Source: Phocaeicola_A sp963625535
Lineage (GTDB): Bacteria > Bacteroidota > Bacteroidia > Bacteroidales > Bacteroidaceae
Reading direction: 5' to 3'
NCBI GenBank assembly: GCA_963625535.1
Contig: CAVFUK010000085.1
Span: 1-21,515 of the forward strand
Length of the DNA stretch: 21,515 nucleotides
In this document: positions 21,181 through 21,515 of the stretch, piece after piece
How the letters are laid out: every line of letters starts with the position of its first letter
How positions within the stretch are numbered: the first letter of the stretch is position 1
Position numbers and translations under genes: made by a program
Notes under the pieces: generated by a model
Told to the model about the DNA's origin: nothing
Databases searched by the model: none
The model's input: only the letters and a program-made list of their open reading frames with translations

Positions 21181-21277
21181 CACAAATGTCCCTGCCTACA
21201 CAAAATGCTATGACGACAATGAAGCCTCATAATCGCGCTGTTAGGGTTGCCCGACCAGTAAGTAATGCCTAAATAGT

Positions 21278-21308
21278 TTTGCATTTTGAACGTAATGCCG
21301 TAACTTCG
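21278..21308 (+). promoter_or_regulatory. Promoter of the AAA-ATPase_like gene
   Basis: TTTG (21278-21281), 19 bp, then TAACTTCG (21301-21308), one mismatch from TAnnTTTG. It lies about 30 bp before the ATG at 21338. The rest of 21181-21337 shows no gene. Confidence 0.55.
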
Positions 21309-21337
21309 CATCGGAAACAAGAAACACACGGCAGCGT

Positions 21338-21515
21338 ATGAAATACCCTATCGGAATACAGACATTCAAGCAAATCATCGAGTACGGCTTCGTCTACGTG
21401 GACAAGACCGACATGGTGTACTCCCTAGCAACAGAAGGAAAAGTTTATTTCCTCAGCCGCCCTCGCAGGTTCGGCAAGAGCCTGCTCATCTCCACCCTGG
21501 AGGCTTACTTCCTCG
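21338..21515 (+). CDS. AAA-ATPase_like / PD-(D/E)XK nuclease protein, N-terminal part
   Basis: An open frame of 59 codons runs off the window. It begins MKYPIGIQTFKQIIEYGFVY, then VDKTDMVYSL and FLSRPRRFGKSLLISTL. The start IGIQTFKQIIE, then YVDKT and the Walker A-like SRPRRFGKSLL, are diagnostic of the AAA-ATPase_like family (PF09820), usually about 500-600 residues and ending in a PDDEXK_9 nuclease domain. Many Bacteroidales genomes carry dozens of these with little known function; roles in DNA defence or mobile elements are suggested. The rest of the gene is outside the window. Confidence 0.88.
   Translation, partial: MKYPIGIQTFKQIIEYGFVYVDKTDMVYSLATEGKVYFLSRPRRFGKSLLISTLEAYFL

Noticed and set aside
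1..21515. tRNA or rRNA genes as attachment target
   Set aside because: No tRNA-like cloverleaf or rRNA segment was recognised anywhere in the window, including the junction at 9474-9658.

Overview
The window looks like a Bacteroidales chromosome (Bacteroides, Phocaeicola, Prevotella or a relative). Upstream of most chromosomal genes there is a Bacteroidetes -7 box of the form TAnnTTTG, in the best cases with a TTTG -33 box 18-19 bp away (cls, menA, the gene at 21338). Shine-Dalgarno sequences are mostly absent. Gene content also fits: a DUF3822-rsmD pair, a two-gene YjjP/YjjB exporter, and an AAA-ATPase_like protein of a type abundant in this order. I cannot name the species.

Positions 1 to roughly 9,500-9,650 are one end of an integrated element, most likely a temperate prophage of which only the early region is visible. 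From its right edge inwards it has a tyrosine integrase (minus strand), a repeat-rich spacer, three consecutive plus-strand regulators sharing a W-L-L-x-G-x-G sequence, and a divergent control region with three inverted repeats. Beyond that lies a long, tightly packed minus-strand early operon (6659 down to 1): a small coiled protein, a two-TM protein, an excisionase-like HTH protein, a candidate single-strand annealing protein, a YqaJ exonuclease, a DUF4373 replication-initiator-like protein and a T7 gp4/Twinkle-type primase-helicase. Several genes overlap by 4 bp (ATGA). No structural, lysis or conjugation genes are visible; they would lie to the left, so an integrative mobilizable element is not formally excluded.

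From 9,659 the genes are chromosomal. mnmE (tRNA modification GTPase) carries an unusual insertion of about 50 residues in its G domain. It is followed by a small membrane protein plus a split ThrE/YjjPB-type exporter, a LysR regulator, a secreted protein of unknown function and, across a very strong bidirectional hairpin, a RecD2/Dda-like helicase. A pseudopilin-like membrane protein, DUF3822 and rsmD then form a compact cluster. Cardiolipin synthase, a CPBP membrane protease and a wrecked menA (large internal deletion plus frameshift) follow. The window ends inside an AAA-ATPase_like gene.

The parts most worth a second look are the control region and regulator triplet of the element (6693-8098), with a 22-bp-period repeat between the first two regulators; the helically phased decamer repeats beside the integrase; a structured leader RNA candidate in front of the DUF4373 gene; the MnmE insertion; and the menA deletion.
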